Below, one piece after another: positions 62,932-64,000 of a stretch of 64,000 nucleotides of DNA (position 1 is its first letter; every line of letters begins with the position of its first letter). A program made the translations under genes and the position numbers. Under the pieces are notes generated by a model. That model was not told where the DNA came from. It did no database searches and worked only from the letters and a program-made list of their open reading frames with translations. This stretch comes from Inhella crocodyli (GTDB lineage: Bacteria; Pseudomonadota; Gammaproteobacteria; Burkholderiales; Burkholderiaceae_C), in contig NZ_SACM01000001.1 in the NCBI RefSeq assembly GCF_004004565.1, positions 1,178,001 through 1,242,000 on the forward strand. Reading direction: 5' to 3'.

Positions 62932-63331
62932 GGGAAAGCTCCAGAGATCGGGTTTTGAACGCGCCTTCGGGTGGCGAAGGCGCTTGGGGGGGGAGGCCCG
63001 GGGTAACGGGCGGGTCGACAGACGCCTCGGGCGTTGGCCCGGGTGCTGGCTGAAACGGCTGACCCCCTCCTTGCCTGCGGTGGGCAAGTGCTCAGCGGCT
63101 TCTTCGGCACAGGGGGAGCGTCGCCCCCTATTTCTTCTTCCATCGCGACGTCCCTTCGGGCCCGGCGAACCGAACCTTCTTGGACGCCGCGCAGTCTAAA
63201 AAATGACAAGGCCGTGAAATGTGACCGGTGGCAAAACGACACAACGGACTTTCCCGGTCGGGTGCAACCCTGTGTCGGCACCTGGAGTGCTCGCTCTACG
63301 CTGCGCGCCCTTCGGGTTTACCTGCGTCCCC
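62932..63331. other. 400-nt intergenic region with structured subtilase leader
   Basis: No gene is seen. Read toward the subtilase it can fold several hairpins: GGGGG/CCCCC (63112-63116 with 63124-63128), CTTGCC/GGCAAG (63070-63075 with 63083-63088) enclosed by GCTGA/TCAGC (63058-63062 with 63092-63096), ACGCC/GGCGT (63022-63026 with 63030-63034), and the perfect 9-bp hairpin at 62961-62983 just before the ribosome site. The right part must hold the divergent promoters for the subtilase and the M13 peptidase. I cannot match it to a known riboswitch. Confidence 0.5.
62961..62983 (-). promoter_or_regulatory. perfect 9-bp hairpin in the subtilase 5' leader
   Basis: GCGCCTTCG (62961-62969) pairs with CGAAGGCGC (62975-62983). 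It lies about 30 nt before the subtilase ATG, with no T-tract, where it could affect translation or mRNA stability. Confidence 0.6.
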
Positions 63332-64000
63332 ATGACTTCGACGAAACGCCTTCTGCTGCCCCTGTCTTTGGCCCTCCTCGCACTGGGGGCTCGCGCCCAA
63401 TCCGAGGCCCCGGCGGCCTGCCAAGACTTCTACGGCCACGTGAACGCCGCGTGGCTGGCCCAGACCGAGTTGCCCGCCTCGCGCTCGCGAACCGGCTCGT
63501 TCGACGAACTGGCCCGGCGCAACGAAGCGGTGTTGCAAGCGGCCCTGGCGAGTCTGTCGGCCCAGCAGGCCCCGACGGCGGGCTTGCGCCACGCCGCCAC
63601 CGTGTGGGCCAGTGCCACGGACGAAGCAGCGCTCGAGCGCCAGGGCGTCGCGGCCCTGGCGCCCCTGCTTCAGCCGATCGCGGCGCTGCGCACGCGCGAC
63701 CAGTTGCCCGCGCTGATGGCCATGCTGGCCCGCGCCCAGGTGGCCGCCCCCATCGCCATCGGGGTGCGCCCCGACCCGATGGACACCCGCCGCTACACGC
63801 TGATGCTGGGCCAGGCCGGCCTGACCCTGCCCGACCGCGACGACGCCACGGGCACCGACGCCACCGCCCAGCGCCTGCGCGAGGCCGCGCGGCGCTACCA
63901 AGCGGCCTTGCTGACGGCCTGGCAAGGCCAGGCCCCCGACGCCGCCCGACTGGACGCCTTGGCGGCCTTCGAAGCACGGCTGGCCCAGGCCAGCACGCCC
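63332..64000 (+). CDS. M13-family (neprilysin/PepO-like) peptidase, N-terminal part
   Basis: A stop-free frame from ATG 63332 runs 223 codons to the right edge. A signal peptide (about 1-23, ARA-QSE) is followed by CQDFYGHVNAAWLAQTELPA and SFDELARRNE, the usual opening of M13 zinc metallopeptidases. The HExxH active site would lie beyond the window, so catalytic competence cannot be judged. It is transcribed away from the subtilase; both are probably exported proteases. Confidence 0.88.
   Translation, partial: MTSTKRLLLPLSLALLALGARAQSEAPAACQDFYGHVNAAWLAQTELPASRSRTGSFDELARRNEAVLQAALASLSAQQAPTAGLRHAATVWASATDEAALERQGVAALAPLLQPIAALRTRDQLPALMAMLARAQVAAPIAIGVRPDPMDTRRYTLMLGQAGLTLPDRDDATGTDATAQRLREAARRYQAALLTAWQGQAPDAARLDALAAFEARLAQASTP

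Noticed and set aside
62932-63331. Cyclic di-GMP, glycine or cobalamin riboswitch in the subtilase leader
   Set aside because: None of the core sequences I know for these classes can be found; only unclassified hairpins are supported.

Overview
The window is high-GC DNA densely packed with genes, from what looks like a betaproteobacterium of the order Burkholderiales (Rubrivivax/Leptothrix/Ideonella-like). That placement is inferred from family content (FmdB-DUF502-aspS, DUF971-ubiE, nudB-EEP-clsB, HutF/HutG histidine pathway, EpsD) and from composition, not from a phylogenetic search. I see no insertion sequence, prophage, CRISPR array or origin.

Layout. 1-7.9 kb: the edge of a TPR-like gene, a small membrane protein, an MHS-type transporter, prfB with a programmed +1 frameshift, a small EamA-like transporter, pepN and fbp. 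8.0-16 kb is a signalling block: a secreted Cache-like protein and a classical chemoreceptor on the + strand, facing a five-gene minus-strand operon. That operon encodes a 7TM-DISM/PAS/HPt/CheA-type kinase, a one-TM protein carrying only the MCP hairpin tip, two CheX-like proteins and a CheY. 16.1-19.1 kb: tRNA-Thr(CGT), tRNA-Arg(CCT) and a divergent iron-type ABC transporter around a Fur-like box. 19.1-27.4 kb: ctpA, moeB/thiF, a LOG protein, arginase, a DUF429 protein, an S10 peptidase and a TPR-diguanylate cyclase. 27.4-34.7 kb: a complete hut cluster (hutF-G-I-C leftward, hutU-H rightward) around a 16-bp palindromic HutC operator.

34.8-50.5 kb: kdsA, then a long leftward series made of clsB, an EEP phosphatase, a REC-GGDEF protein, a 1450-residue hybrid kinase, nudB, a CsgG-like lipoprotein, aspS, DUF502, fmdB, an Na+/solute symporter, ubiB and ubiJ. 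51.1-59.1 kb is a nucleotide-sugar block: galE, manC, rfbBDAC, a UDP-glucuronate-4-epimerase-like gene and wecB. It supplies UDP-Gal, GDP-Man, dTDP-Rha, probably UDP-GalA, and UDP-ManNAc for surface polysaccharide, but no glycosyltransferase is in view. 59.1-64 kb: epsD, ubiE, DUF971, a secreted subtilase with a long structured leader, and the start of an M13 peptidase.

The strongest candidate for something undescribed is the 10.3-15.8 kb operon. It contains sensing, phosphotransfer, response and dephosphorylation parts of a chemosensory pathway but no CheW, CheR or CheB. The kinase ends right after its ATPase domain with no CheW-like P5, and both CheX-like proteins end in the same short tail (SGELE-L/M-F). 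A second theme is insertion into conserved operons: ubiE is separated from ubiJ-ubiB by the sugar block, and nudB is separated from the EEP-clsB pair by a kinase/diguanylate-cyclase pair joined through 4-nt overlaps.
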